Assembly (NCBI GenBank): GCA_041665185.1
Contig: JBAYJH010000089.1
Location: 1 to 15,555, forward strand
Reading direction: 5' to 3'
From: JACRAR01 sp041665185
GTDB taxonomy: Bacteria; Pseudomonadota; Gammaproteobacteria; Burkholderiales; Rhodocyclaceae
Length of the DNA stretch: 15,555 bases
This document shows, piece by piece, positions 6,655-15,555 of this stretch (its first letter is position 1; every line of letters starts with the position of its first letter). The notes under the pieces were generated by a model. The model had not been told where the DNA came from and searched no databases. It saw only the letters and a program-made list of their open reading frames with translations. The position numbers were made by a program, and so were the translations under genes.

Positions 6655-6675
6655 GGCACGCACGTCCGGCGTGCC
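6655..6675 (-). promoter_or_regulatory. Hairpin in the 5' leader of the dehydratase-like gene
   Basis: A perfect 7-bp stem, GGCACGC with GCGTGCC, has a 7-base loop. It lies 65-85 bases upstream of the ATG at 6590, within the expected mRNA leader. It could affect translation or mRNA stability, or be a protein-binding site; chance is also possible in GC-rich DNA. Confidence 0.35.
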
Positions 6676-6797
6676 CGGTGACCCGGGTAAAGTCCTGGCT
6701 AGTCACGGCAATGCGCATATGCCTTACCGACGATTAAGGAACCTCTAATGCTGAACAGAAGGTAATAATAGCATATCACCGAATTCTAATATAGATA

Positions 6798-6811
6798 ATA
6801 ACGGTGGTTAT
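6798..6811. promoter_or_regulatory. Inverted repeat ATAAC-N4-GTTAT, possible operator
   Basis: A perfect 5-bp inverted repeat with a 4-base spacer (GGTG) lies at the edge of the AT-rich patch upstream of the dehydratase-like gene. Size and symmetry suit a dimeric repressor or activator. No regulator gene is adjacent, so the assignment is weak. Confidence 0.3.
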
Positions 6812-6962
6812 CTGAGAAAAGTCCCGACTCTCGATAGTTGGGGGGGCTACAGCTCGGATGGGGACGAGGGGCGCAAGGAATATGTCCAGATGCTGTAGCT
6901 GATGGAACGCAGAATTGCGAAACACTGAATACGCGGATACAGTCTAGAAATGCTCGCCACCA

Positions 6963-6977
6963 ATGCCCCAAGGGCAT
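6963..6977 (-). terminator. Weak hairpin downstream of the diguanylate cyclase gene
   Basis: ATGCCC and GGGCAT form a 6-bp stem with a 3-base loop, 44 bases past the stop codon at 7021. There is no T-run on the minus strand, so termination here is uncertain. It is the only hairpin I see between this gene cluster and the dehydratase-like gene. Confidence 0.25.
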
Positions 6978-7020
6978 GACAGTAGCGTCCATGCCAGGTT
7001 GTACTCTTGCAAAAATACCT

Positions 7021-9669
7021 TCAGTGGCCGGCTACCACCTGGTTGCGGCCGCCTCCCTTGGCGGCGTAAAGACCCTGGTCGACTCGGGCCATGATGGCGG
7101 TCAGGGTATCGCCCGAGGTGTAGGCGGCAACCCCGAAACTGGCGGTTCGTTGCCCGACCAGCGGAAAGCTGAAACCGGCCACCTTGGCACGCAGAGTTTC
7201 AGCCATCACGGCGACACCGCCGAGGTCGGTATCGGGACAGATGACCAGGAACTCTTCGCCACCCCAGCGCCCGAGCACATCCGTATCGCGCATGCGCTGC
7301 CGGAGAATGTCGGCAATCGCCACGAGCACCGCGTCGCCCGCCGGGTGGCCGTATCGATCGTTCACCTGCTTGAAGTGGTCGACATCGACGAGGATCAGGG
7401 CAAAGCTGCGGGCGTTTCGCAAGGCCAGGGAAAATTCGCGCTGCAATACCTGGTCGAGAAACAGGCGGTTGGCGAGGCCTGTCAGGTGATCGGTGGCGGC
7501 CAGGCGCTCCAGTTCGGCGTTCTTGATAACCAGCTGGGCTTGGGCCTGATGCAGCGCCGCCAAGGCTTCGGCATTGGTCAGGGCGATGGCACCATAGGCA
7601 CAAAGCGTCCGCAGGATGGCCCGCTCGCGCTCGGCGTAGGCGCGCACCCGCGTCGACTGGATGGTCAGTACCCCGAGCAGGCGGGTGCCGACAAGCAAGG
7701 GCGCAAACATCAGGCTGCGCGTCCCGAGGGTTCCCGGCACGGTACCTTGGGGGCCAATCCCGACGGCGGGGCCGGTCGCGGTGGCCGCGGGCAGGTCGAG
7801 CACGATCTCCTCGCGGCGGCGGGCGCAGCGCGCGACCCAGCTTTGCGGATGGTCGAGACGAAGCGAGTACGGGGTAATCGGCTCGCCGGCCTCGACGCCG
7901 AAGGCAACCGTCAGCGACTGCCCGTCGCCGGCGAGTCGATAGAGCAGAAAGGCGGTTACGTCGAGCAGGCCCTCGATATGCCTGTGGAGCGCGGCAAAGA
8001 CGCTGGACGCGTCCAGGTTTTCGGTGATTTCACGGCCGATGGCGCCGAGTTGTTCGAGCGTTGCATTGGCCCGCTGTAGGGAATCGGCCCGCTCGGCCTG
8101 GGCGAGCGCCAGCGAACGGTGATGCTCGGCCTCTTCCCGCATACGCTCGGTTTCCATGCGCACCTGCATGGCGATGGCACGATTGCCGGCCTCGTGCGAG
8201 TGCATGCGTTCGCGCAATTGTCCGGCCTCCACGCTCAGCACATACGCCCGACCGGTATCGCCCACCGCAGCGTATTCGCGTGCCAGTGCCTCGGGCAAAT
8301 CCGGCGGGACAAGATAGCCGTCGATAGTCGCGGCGATCGCCAACGCCTGCTCAAGCAGATCGCAGGACAACAAGGGGTCGGCTACCGCAGAGTCCGGTCC
8401 CGCCAGGGATGGCAGCGGCGGTGACTCCCGGTACAGATCGGCGAGCACCCGCAAGGCGTCAATCTGCCATTCACGATTGCCCTGCCGCTCCGCCAGGTTC
8501 CGCGCGGCGTGCGCCTTGGTGCGGGCCGCCGCCAACTGGCCAAGACGGGCCAGCACGCTGGCCTGTCCCCGCCAGGAAGCGGCGAGCAGATCCGGCATGG
8601 ACAAGGCATCGGCACGCGCCTCACATTGGCGATACCAATCCAGCGCCGCCGGGTAATCGCCCAGACCGAAGGACACTTCACCCAGGTAAGACAGCGCAAT
8701 GGCATAGCTGCGCGATCCGCTCACGCCAGCCATCCGTCCTATGGCCTCGGTGAGCAACGCCCTTGCTTCCACCAGCCGGCCCAGTTGCTGCAGGACATGG
8801 CCGGTCTGCATCAGGCAGGCACCAATTGCCCCGGACCAGGCCTTGCTGCGCGCCAGTTCGAGCCCGCGCTCGTCCCATTCCAGGGCGCTGGCCAGATCAT
8901 TCAGCGCAGCAAATTTGTCGCCCGCATTGGTCGCCATGGTGACTGCAATCCGCCATTGGCCGCTGTCCAGCATGGCGTCATAGGCCTGGATGTAGTAGCG
9001 CGCCGACTCGCCCGGCCGGCCGGTCGCACCGGCCACGTGCGCCTGCGCCGCGGCCTGCCACCCATCGACCAGCGGGTGTCCAGTCGATGCGGTGTCCGGG
9101 GGGTCGCGCAAACGCTCGCGCAGCGTCGGCGCCGTGATGCTGATCCCGCGCGGAAACGCCGCGTACCAACGCAAGCGTGCCACCACGGCGTCCATCCGGA
9201 CCTTATCCCCGGCCGCCAGATAGTCGTCGTACGCCGCCTCGAGCGCCGCATCGCGCCGCGCCAGATCACCCCGGTCTTTCCACACGAAGGCGGCGAGCCA
9301 TTGCGCATCGCCGCAGCCCACCCGGTTGCCGCCGGCAGCGAATTGCGAGAAGGCTTGGTCGAGCCAGGTCTCGGCCCCATCCAGGTCGCCGGCCAACCAG
9401 CTTGCTTCCGCCCGCACCAGGGCCACGCGCGCCCGCAAACCGGTGCCGGCAGGATCGAGCGCCTCGACTTCGGGCAGCAGTCGCGTCGCGGCATCGAGCC
9501 AGCGTAGCGACTCCACCGGGTCGCGCTGGCGCAGGTGCCAGCCCAGCTCGATCATCGATTCGCACTGCGCGACGCCCGCCAAGTCCGCCAAGTCCGATAT
9601 CGCGGCGCCCAGAGCGGCCACGGTTTCGCTTCGCGCAAACAGTTCGACGCTTGGGAGTTTCACAGCCAA
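7021..9669 (-). CDS. Diguanylate cyclase with TPR, GAF and GGDEF domains
   Basis: An 882-residue soluble signalling protein expected to condense two GTP to c-di-GMP. Residues about 35-480 are Ala/Leu-rich helical hairpins of TPR type (for example YLGEVSFGLGDYPAALDWYRQC at about 328-349, broken into A/B helices). Residues about 490-545 are a coiled coil, 555-700 a GAF domain and 705-725 a signalling helix. Residues about 726-880 are GGDEF, with DHLTGLANR, DVDHFKQVNDRYGHPAGDAVL, the active-site GGEEF (803-807) and AAKGGGRN. The inhibitory I-site RxxD is present as RDTD (794-797), five residues before GGEEF, so product feedback is likely. No membrane helix or signal peptide is seen. The reading frame starts at TTG (9669), with GGAG four bases before it; the GTG two codons later is the alternative. 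It follows glmS by 18 bases on the same strand and is probably the last gene of that run. The TPR and GAF ligands are unknown. Confidence 0.92.
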   Translation of the reverse strand: MAVKLPSVELFARSETVAALGAAISDLADLAGVAQCESMIELGWHLRQRDPVESLRWLDAATRLLPEVEALDPAGTGLRARVALVRAEASWLAGDLDGAETWLDQAFSQFAAGGNRVGCGDAQWLAAFVWKDRGDLARRDAALEAAYDDYLAAGDKVRMDAVVARLRWYAAFPRGISITAPTLRERLRDPPDTASTGHPLVDGWQAAAQAHVAGATGRPGESARYYIQAYDAMLDSGQWRIAVTMATNAGDKFAALNDLASALEWDERGLELARSKAWSGAIGACLMQTGHVLQQLGRLVEARALLTEAIGRMAGVSGSRSYAIALSYLGEVSFGLGDYPAALDWYRQCEARADALSMPDLLAASWRGQASVLARLGQLAAARTKAHAARNLAERQGNREWQIDALRVLADLYRESPPLPSLAGPDSAVADPLLSCDLLEQALAIAATIDGYLVPPDLPEALAREYAAVGDTGRAYVLSVEAGQLRERMHSHEAGNRAIAMQVRMETERMREEAEHHRSLALAQAERADSLQRANATLEQLGAIGREITENLDASSVFAALHRHIEGLLDVTAFLLYRLAGDGQSLTVAFGVEAGEPITPYSLRLDHPQSWVARCARRREEIVLDLPAATATGPAVGIGPQGTVPGTLGTRSLMFAPLLVGTRLLGVLTIQSTRVRAYAERERAILRTLCAYGAIALTNAEALAALHQAQAQLVIKNAELERLAATDHLTGLANRLFLDQVLQREFSLALRNARSFALILVDVDHFKQVNDRYGHPAGDAVLVAIADILRQRMRDTDVLGRWGGEEFLVICPDTDLGGVAVMAETLRAKVAGFSFPLVGQRTASFGVAAYTSGDTLTAIMARVDQGLYAAKGGGRNQVVAGH

Positions 9670-9687
9670 CGGGCTCCGGCCTTCACC

Positions 9688-11505
<1,818 letters not shown>

Positions 11506-11507
11506 GA

Positions 11508-12899
11508 TCAGTCCTTCTTGATCTTCATCGGCCGCTTCCAGCCGGGGACGCTGACCTGCTTGGCCCGCGAGACGGTCAGCTGATCCGGCGGCGCGTCGCG
11601 GGTCAGGGTGGTGCCGGCGCCCAGGGTGGCGCCGCGACCGACGGTGACCGGCGCCACCAGTTGGGTGTCCGAGCCGATGAAAACGTCGTCCTCGATCACT
11701 GTCCGGAATTTATTGACGCCGTCATAGTTGCAGGTGATGGTGCCGGCGCCGATGTTCACCCGTTGCCCGACGGTGGTGTCGCCGATGTAGGCGAGGTGGT
11801 TGGCCTTGGAGCGGTCGGCGATCTGGCTGTTCTTCACTTCGACGAAATTGCCGACGTGCACGTCCTCGCCGAGCGTCGTGCCGGGCCGCAGTCGGGCATA
11901 GGGGCCGATGGTGCAGCCCGCGCCGGCGACCGCCGCGTCGAGGTGGCTGAAGGCGGCGACGCGGCTGCCGGCGCCGACCGAAGTGTCTCTCAGCACGCAG
12001 TGCGGCCCGATCTGGACGCGGTCGGCGAGTTCGACCCGGCCCTCGAAAACACAGCCGATATCGATGTACACGCCGCGGCCGCAGACGAGCTCGCCGCGCA
12101 CCTCGATGCGTGCCGGGTCGGCTAGGCGCACGCCACGTTCCATCAGCGTGTCGGCCAGATTGCGCTGGTGGATGCGTTCCAGCGCGGCGAGTTGCGCCAT
12201 GCTATTGACGCCCTCGGTTTCCCAGGTTTCGTCCGGCTGCGCGGAACGGACGGTCATGTCTTCGGCCACCGCCAGTGCGACGATGTCCGTCAGGTAGTAC
12301 TCACCCTGGGCATTGCCCTTGCCCAGGCCGGGCAACCAGCGCACCAGGCATTCGGTCGGGGCGATCAGGATGCCGGTGTTGATTTCGCGGATGGCGCGCT
12401 CCGCGTCGTCGGCGTCCTTCTCTTCGACGATGCGGCGGATCGAGCCCTCGCCCGCGCTGCGGACGATGCGGCCATAGCCATGGGGATCGGCCAGATCGGC
12501 GGTCAGCAGCGCCAGGGTCCGGCCGGTGCCGGCTGCGACCAGCAGCCGTTTCAGGGTATCGATGCGGGTCAGCGGCACATCGCCGTATAGCACCAAGGTT
12601 GCCTGTGCCGGATCGAGGACGGGCAGGGCCTGTAGCAGGGCGTGGCCGGTGCCGAGCTGCGGTTCCTGTCTGACCCAGATGATGTCGGACGCCGCCAGGG
12701 CATCGCGGACCAGATCCCCACCGTGCCCATGGACCACGCAGATTTTTCCGGGCCGCAAAGCCCGCGCGGTGTCCAGCACATGCGCCAGCAACGGCCGACC
12801 GGCGAGCGGCTGTAGCACCTTGGGCAGGTCGGAATGCATGCGCTTGCCCTGGCCGGCGGCAAGGATGACGATGTTGATGCCGGGTTGCGCTGCCGTCAC
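11508..12899 (-). CDS. glmU: Bifunctional UDP-N-acetylglucosamine pyrophosphorylase / glucosamine-1-phosphate N-acetyltransferase
   Basis: Acetylates glucosamine-1-phosphate and then couples it to UTP, giving UDP-GlcNAc for peptidoglycan and lipid A. The 463 residues match the family. The N-terminal nucleotidyltransferase domain (about 8-235) has the LAAGQGKRM loop (13-21), LPKVLQPLAGRPLL, QLGTGHAL (81-88) and YGDVPL (105-110). The C-terminal left-handed beta-helix (about 260-445) has hexapeptide repeats, catalytic His368 in KANHLAYIGD and the block GAGTITCNYDG (384-394). The start is GTG, with AGAGGA six bases upstream; there is no in-frame ATG before the LAAG motif. It begins 28 bases after the gltD stop and ends 2 bases before glmS. 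The order glmU-glmS is the classic arrangement; joining to gltD on the same strand makes a nitrogen and amino-sugar run. Confidence 0.98.
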   Translation of the reverse strand: MTAAQPGINIVILAAGQGKRMHSDLPKVLQPLAGRPLLAHVLDTARALRPGKICVVHGHGGDLVRDALAASDIIWVRQEPQLGTGHALLQALPVLDPAQATLVLYGDVPLTRIDTLKRLLVAAGTGRTLALLTADLADPHGYGRIVRSAGEGSIRRIVEEKDADDAERAIREINTGILIAPTECLVRWLPGLGKGNAQGEYYLTDIVALAVAEDMTVRSAQPDETWETEGVNSMAQLAALERIHQRNLADTLMERGVRLADPARIEVRGELVCGRGVYIDIGCVFEGRVELADRVQIGPHCVLRDTSVGAGSRVAAFSHLDAAVAGAGCTIGPYARLRPGTTLGEDVHVGNFVEVKNSQIADRSKANHLAYIGDTTVGQRVNIGAGTITCNYDGVNKFRTVIEDDVFIGSDTQLVAPVTVGRGATLGAGTTLTRDAPPDQLTVSRAKQVSVPGWKRPMKIKKD

Positions 12900-12927
12900 T
12901 CCGCGTCCTCTCGCCCGACTCCGGCGT

Positions 12928-14373
12928 TCAGCGGGGCAGCGTACTGCCGCCCATCAGGAATTCATCCACCGCGTGCGCGCACTGGCGGCCCTCGCGGATC
13001 GCCCAAACCACCAGCGACTGCCCGCGACGCATGTCGCCGGCGGCAAACACCTTGGGAACATTGGTGGCATAGGCTTGGCTGCCTGGTGCCTCGGTATCCG
13101 CCCTGGCATTGCTGCGCGCGTCTTTTTCCACGCCGAAGGCTTCCAGCACGCCGCCGACCGGTCCGAGGAAACCCATCGCCAGGAATGCCAGGTCGGCCTT
13201 GACCTCGAACTCGCTGCCGGCGATCTCGCTCATCTTGCCGTCCTTCCAGTCGAGGCGGATGCACTTCAAGCCGGCAAGCTTGCCCGCGTCTTTGCCAGTC
13301 CCGCCGACGAACGCCTTGGTGGCGACGGCCCAGTCGCGCTGGCAGCCCTCGTCGTGCGACGACGAGGTACGCATCCGTAGCGGCCAGTAGGGCCAGGTCA
13401 GCGGGCGGTTTTCCCGCTCGGGCGGACGCGGCAGCAATTCGAACTGGGTGATGCTGGCGGCGCCGTGGCGGTTGGAGGTGCCGACGCAGTCGGAGCCAGT
13501 ATCGCCGCCGCCGATGACGACCACATGCTTGCCGGTCGCCTTGATCTGGTCCGGCAGTTTATCGCCGGCATTGGCCTTGTTCTGCTGCGGCAGAAACTCC
13601 ATGGCGAAATGCACGCCAGCCAGATCCCGGCCCGGCACCGTCAAATCGCGCGGCTGTTCGGCACCGCCCGACAGGACGACGGCATCGAACTCGGCCAGCA
13701 CTTTCGCCGCCGCCACATCCTTGCCGACGTGCTGGTTGACGCGGAATTCGACGCCTTCGGCGGCCATCTGCGCCATGCGGCGGTCGATGTGCGACTTCTC
13801 CATCTTGAAATCGGGAATGCCGTAACGCAACAGGCCACCGATGCGGTCGTTCTTCTCGAACAGCGCCACGGCATGTCCGGCGCGCGCCAGTTGCTGGGCG
13901 GCGGCCAGGCCGGCCGGGCCGGAGCCGATCACCGCCACCTTCTTGCCGGTCCGCAGCGGCGCCGGCTGCGGCTGGATCCAGCCCTGTTCCCAGCCCTTGT
14001 CGATGATCGCATGCTCGATCGACTTGATGCCGACGGCGTCGCCGCCGATGTTGAGCGTGCACGCCGCCTCGCAGGGTGCCGGGCAGACGCGGCCGGTAAA
14101 TTCCGGGAAATTATTGGTCGAGTGCAGCACTTCCAGGGCCGCCCGCCAATCCTGGCGATACACCAGGTCGTTCCAGTCGGGAATGATGTTGTTGACCGGG
14201 CAGGCGTTACTACAAAACGGGATGCCGCAATCCATGCAGCGCGCGCCCTGAATCTTCGCCTCGGCGTCGCCGAGGTGCAGCACGAACTCCTGGTAGTTCT
14301 TGAGGCGCTCGGCAACGGGAAGCTGCGCCTCCGCCAGGCGCTGGTATTCCATGAATCCGGTGGGTTTGCCCAT
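12928..14373 (-). CDS. gltD: Glutamate synthase [NADPH], small (beta) subunit
   Basis: Takes electrons from NADPH through FAD and iron-sulfur centres to GltB for making glutamate from glutamine and 2-oxoglutarate; cytoplasmic. The length, 481 residues, is normal. The N-terminal cysteine segment CMDCGIPFCSNACP (C46, C49, C54, C58) and CPAPCEAAC (C97, C101, C105) bind [4Fe-4S] clusters. The FAD site VIGSGPAGLAAAQ is at 148-160, followed by LFEKNDRIGGLLRYGIPDFKM. The NADPH site VIGGGDTGSDCVG is at 286-298. The C-terminal FAAGDMRRGQSLVVWAI is typical. The ATG overlaps the gltB stop by one base (TAATG), and AAAGGAAG in the end of gltB serves as ribosome site, giving tight coupling and 1:1 expression. 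Confidence 0.98.
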   Translation of the reverse strand: MGKPTGFMEYQRLAEAQLPVAERLKNYQEFVLHLGDAEAKIQGARCMDCGIPFCSNACPVNNIIPDWNDLVYRQDWRAALEVLHSTNNFPEFTGRVCPAPCEAACTLNIGGDAVGIKSIEHAIIDKGWEQGWIQPQPAPLRTGKKVAVIGSGPAGLAAAQQLARAGHAVALFEKNDRIGGLLRYGIPDFKMEKSHIDRRMAQMAAEGVEFRVNQHVGKDVAAAKVLAEFDAVVLSGGAEQPRDLTVPGRDLAGVHFAMEFLPQQNKANAGDKLPDQIKATGKHVVVIGGGDTGSDCVGTSNRHGAASITQFELLPRPPERENRPLTWPYWPLRMRTSSSHDEGCQRDWAVATKAFVGGTGKDAGKLAGLKCIRLDWKDGKMSEIAGSEFEVKADLAFLAMGFLGPVGGVLEAFGVEKDARSNARADTEAPGSQAYATNVPKVFAAGDMRRGQSLVVWAIREGRQCAHAVDEFLMGGSTLPR

Positions 14374-15555
14374 TATGCTGCTTCCTTTTGTTGCAGGCTT
14401 GCGGCAGCCATTTCCTGGAGCGCCCGTTTGTATTCATGTGGCATGACCTTGACGAATTTGCTCCGATACGCCGGCCAGTTCGCCAGGATGATGCGGGCGA
14501 CGGTACTGCCGGTGTACTCGGCATGACGTTCGATCAGGGTCTTCAACTGCGTCTCGTCCGCCATGTCGCGATGTCTTGGTTCGGCAAGCGGCTGCTTGTC
14601 GGCCGGCAGCAGTTTTTCCAGCGCCACCATCGCCGTGTTGCAGCGCGAGGCGAAGCTGTCGTCGGCATCCAGCACATAAGCGATGCCACCGCTCATGCCG
14701 GCGGCGAAATTCCTGCCGGTATGGCCGAGCACCACCACCGTGCCGCCGGTCATGTATTCGCAACCGTGATCGCCGGTGCCTTCCACCACCGTGGTGGCGC
14801 CGGAATTGCGCACGCAGAAGCGCTCGCCGGCAACCCCGCCGATGAAGGCTTCACCGGCAACGGCACCATAGAGGACGGTATTGCCGACAATGATGTTGTC
14901 AGCCGGGCGGCCACCGAAATCCGGGTGCGTACGCACCACGATCCGCCCACCCGACAGGCCCTTGCCGACATAGTCATTGGTTTCGCCGGTCAGTTCCAGA
15001 GTGACGCCATGCGCCAGGAACGCGCCGAAACTCTGCCCCGCCGAGCCTTGCAGCTTCACCGTGATGGTGTCGTCCGGCAAACCGGCGTGGCCATGGCGGC
15101 TGACCACCGCGTGCGAGAGCATGGCACCAACGCTGCGATTGAGGTTCCTGATCGGCGTCTCGATAGTCACCTTCTCGCCGCGCTCCAGGGCGGCTTGCGC
15201 CTTGGCCAGCAAGGCATGATCAAGCGCGCCGGCGAGACCGTGGTCCTGTTCTTCGCAATGATACCGCGCCACCGTGGCGGCAACCGCCGGAATATGGAAG
15301 ACCTTCGAGAAGTCGAGACCGCGGGCCTTCCAGTGCTGGATGGCGGCGCGTTTTTCCAGCAGGTCGGCGCGGCCGATCAAGTCGTCGAAACGGCGCACGC
15401 CCATGGCGGCCATCAGTTCGCGCACTTCCTCGGCGACGAAGAAGAAATAATTCACCACGTGTTCCGGTTGCCCGGTGAACTTCTTGCGCAGCACCGGGTC
15501 CTGGGTGGCCACCCCGACCGGACAGGTGTTGAGATGGCACTTGCGCATCATGATG
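14373..15555 (-). CDS. gltB: Glutamate synthase, large (alpha) subunit, partial (N-terminus beyond right edge)
   Basis: About 393 C-terminal residues of a protein that is normally near 1500. The first residues in view, MMRKCHLNTCPVG, are the end of the [3Fe-4S] cluster motif C-x5-C-x4-C; the first cysteine lies just past the right edge. Then comes the end of the FMN synthase domain. From LQGSAGQSFGAFLAHGVTLE onward is the right-handed beta-helix domain with repeated G-x-x-G-x-x turns, including GKGLSGGRIVV, GNTVLYGAV, GERFCVRNSG and GHTGRNFAAGMSGG. The reaction in GltB is glutamine hydrolysis and transfer of ammonia to 2-oxoglutarate. The start is not in the window; an internal ATG at 15551 should not be taken as the start. 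The stop overlaps the gltD start by one base. Confidence 0.97.
   Translation of the reverse strand, partial: IMMRKCHLNTCPVGVATQDPVLRKKFTGQPEHVVNYFFFVAEEVRELMAAMGVRRFDDLIGRADLLEKRAAIQHWKARGLDFSKVFHIPAVAATVARYHCEEQDHGLAGALDHALLAKAQAALERGEKVTIETPIRNLNRSVGAMLSHAVVSRHGHAGLPDDTITVKLQGSAGQSFGAFLAHGVTLELTGETNDYVGKGLSGGRIVVRTHPDFGGRPADNIIVGNTVLYGAVAGEAFIGGVAGERFCVRNSGATTVVEGTGDHGCEYMTGGTVVVLGHTGRNFAAGMSGGIAYVLDADDSFASRCNTAMVALEKLLPADKQPLAEPRHRDMADETQLKTLIERHAEYTGSTVARIILANWPAYRSKFVKVMPHEYKRALQEMAAASLQQKEAA

Larger units (their letters stand above)
6591..7020. other. 430-base gene-free stretch: leader and probable promoter of the dehydratase-like gene, 3' flank of the cyclase gene
   Basis: No convincing gene is present. 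The part next to 6590 carries the GGAGG ribosome site and a hairpin (6655-6675). An AT-rich patch at about 6736-6816 looks like a promoter region on the minus strand (TATATT- and TATTAT-like boxes, no clear -35) and includes an inverted repeat. The part next to 7020 is the region downstream of the diguanylate cyclase gene, with a small ATGCCC/GGGCAT hairpin at 6963-6977 that lacks a T-run. A 68-codon minus-strand frame at 6786-6992 has no family features or clear ribosome site. Confidence 0.6.

Noticed and set aside
6655..6675. Sigma-54 promoter in the dehydratase-like leader (GGCACG...GTGC)
   Set aside because: The GG and GC elements are 12 bases apart instead of the required 10.
6786..6992. 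Minus-strand frame of 68 codons in the gene-free stretch
   Set aside because: No signal peptide, family motif or convincing ribosome site; codons run through AT-rich promoter-like DNA.
6838..8079. Plus-strand open frame of 413 codons
   Set aside because: It lies mostly antisense to the GAF-GGDEF part of the diguanylate cyclase, has no ribosome site and shows low-complexity shadow composition.
8509..9507. Plus-strand open frame of 332 codons
   Set aside because: Antisense to the TPR region of the cyclase; no recognisable domain.
13465..14526. Plus-strand open frame of 353 codons
   Set aside because: Antisense to gltD and the end of gltB, both of which are certain.

Overview
The window looks like the chromosome of a betaproteobacterium. 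The basis is GC-rich coding sequence, an EnvZ/OmpR-type two-component pair, a gltBD-glmUS cluster and a monomeric NADP-type isocitrate dehydrogenase. A Rhodocyclales-like anaerobic degrader is possible because of the 4-hydroxybutyryl-CoA dehydratase-like gene, but the exact taxon cannot be fixed from sequence reading alone. Almost everything lies on the minus strand; only two small secreted-protein genes are on the plus strand.

Layout from left to right. (1) 1-1550: N-terminal two thirds of monomeric isocitrate dehydrogenase (icd, minus, running off the left edge), with a near-palindromic GTCTT-type operator candidate upstream. (2) 1781-3808: a histidine kinase and an OmpR-family response regulator, transcribed regulator first, kinase second. 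(3) 3809-4703: a divergent promoter region with tandem 10-bp direct repeats, then two small plus-strand genes for exported Gly-rich proteins, the second carrying three IHTPGTG motifs, closed by a strong hairpin at 4722-4755. (4) 4872-6590: a 4-hydroxybutyryl-CoA dehydratase/4-hydroxyphenylacetate 3-hydroxylase-family protein, followed on the same strand by a two-helix DUF2892-type membrane protein. (5) 6591-7020: a long gene-free stretch with an AT-rich patch and inverted repeats, probably the leader and promoter of the dehydratase-like gene. (6) 7021-15555: a tightly packed minus-strand run gltB-gltD-glmU-glmS-diguanylate cyclase.

How the parts work together. gltB and gltD encode glutamate synthase, which uses glutamine and 2-oxoglutarate. 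GlmS uses glutamine to make glucosamine-6-phosphate, and GlmU turns glucosamine-1-phosphate into UDP-GlcNAc for peptidoglycan and LPS. icd supplies 2-oxoglutarate but is not part of this operon. The last gene of the run is a soluble TPR-GAF-GGDEF protein that should make c-di-GMP; its position suggests, but does not prove, a link between amino-sugar supply and biofilm or surface signalling.

The least ordinary parts are the two-component system with its repeat-bearing divergent promoter and the small exported protein pair (a candidate self-contained envelope-response module), and the dehydratase-like enzyme, which keeps two cluster cysteines and the histidine but has an altered H-x3-C-x3-C segment and lacks residues important in the characterised enzyme.
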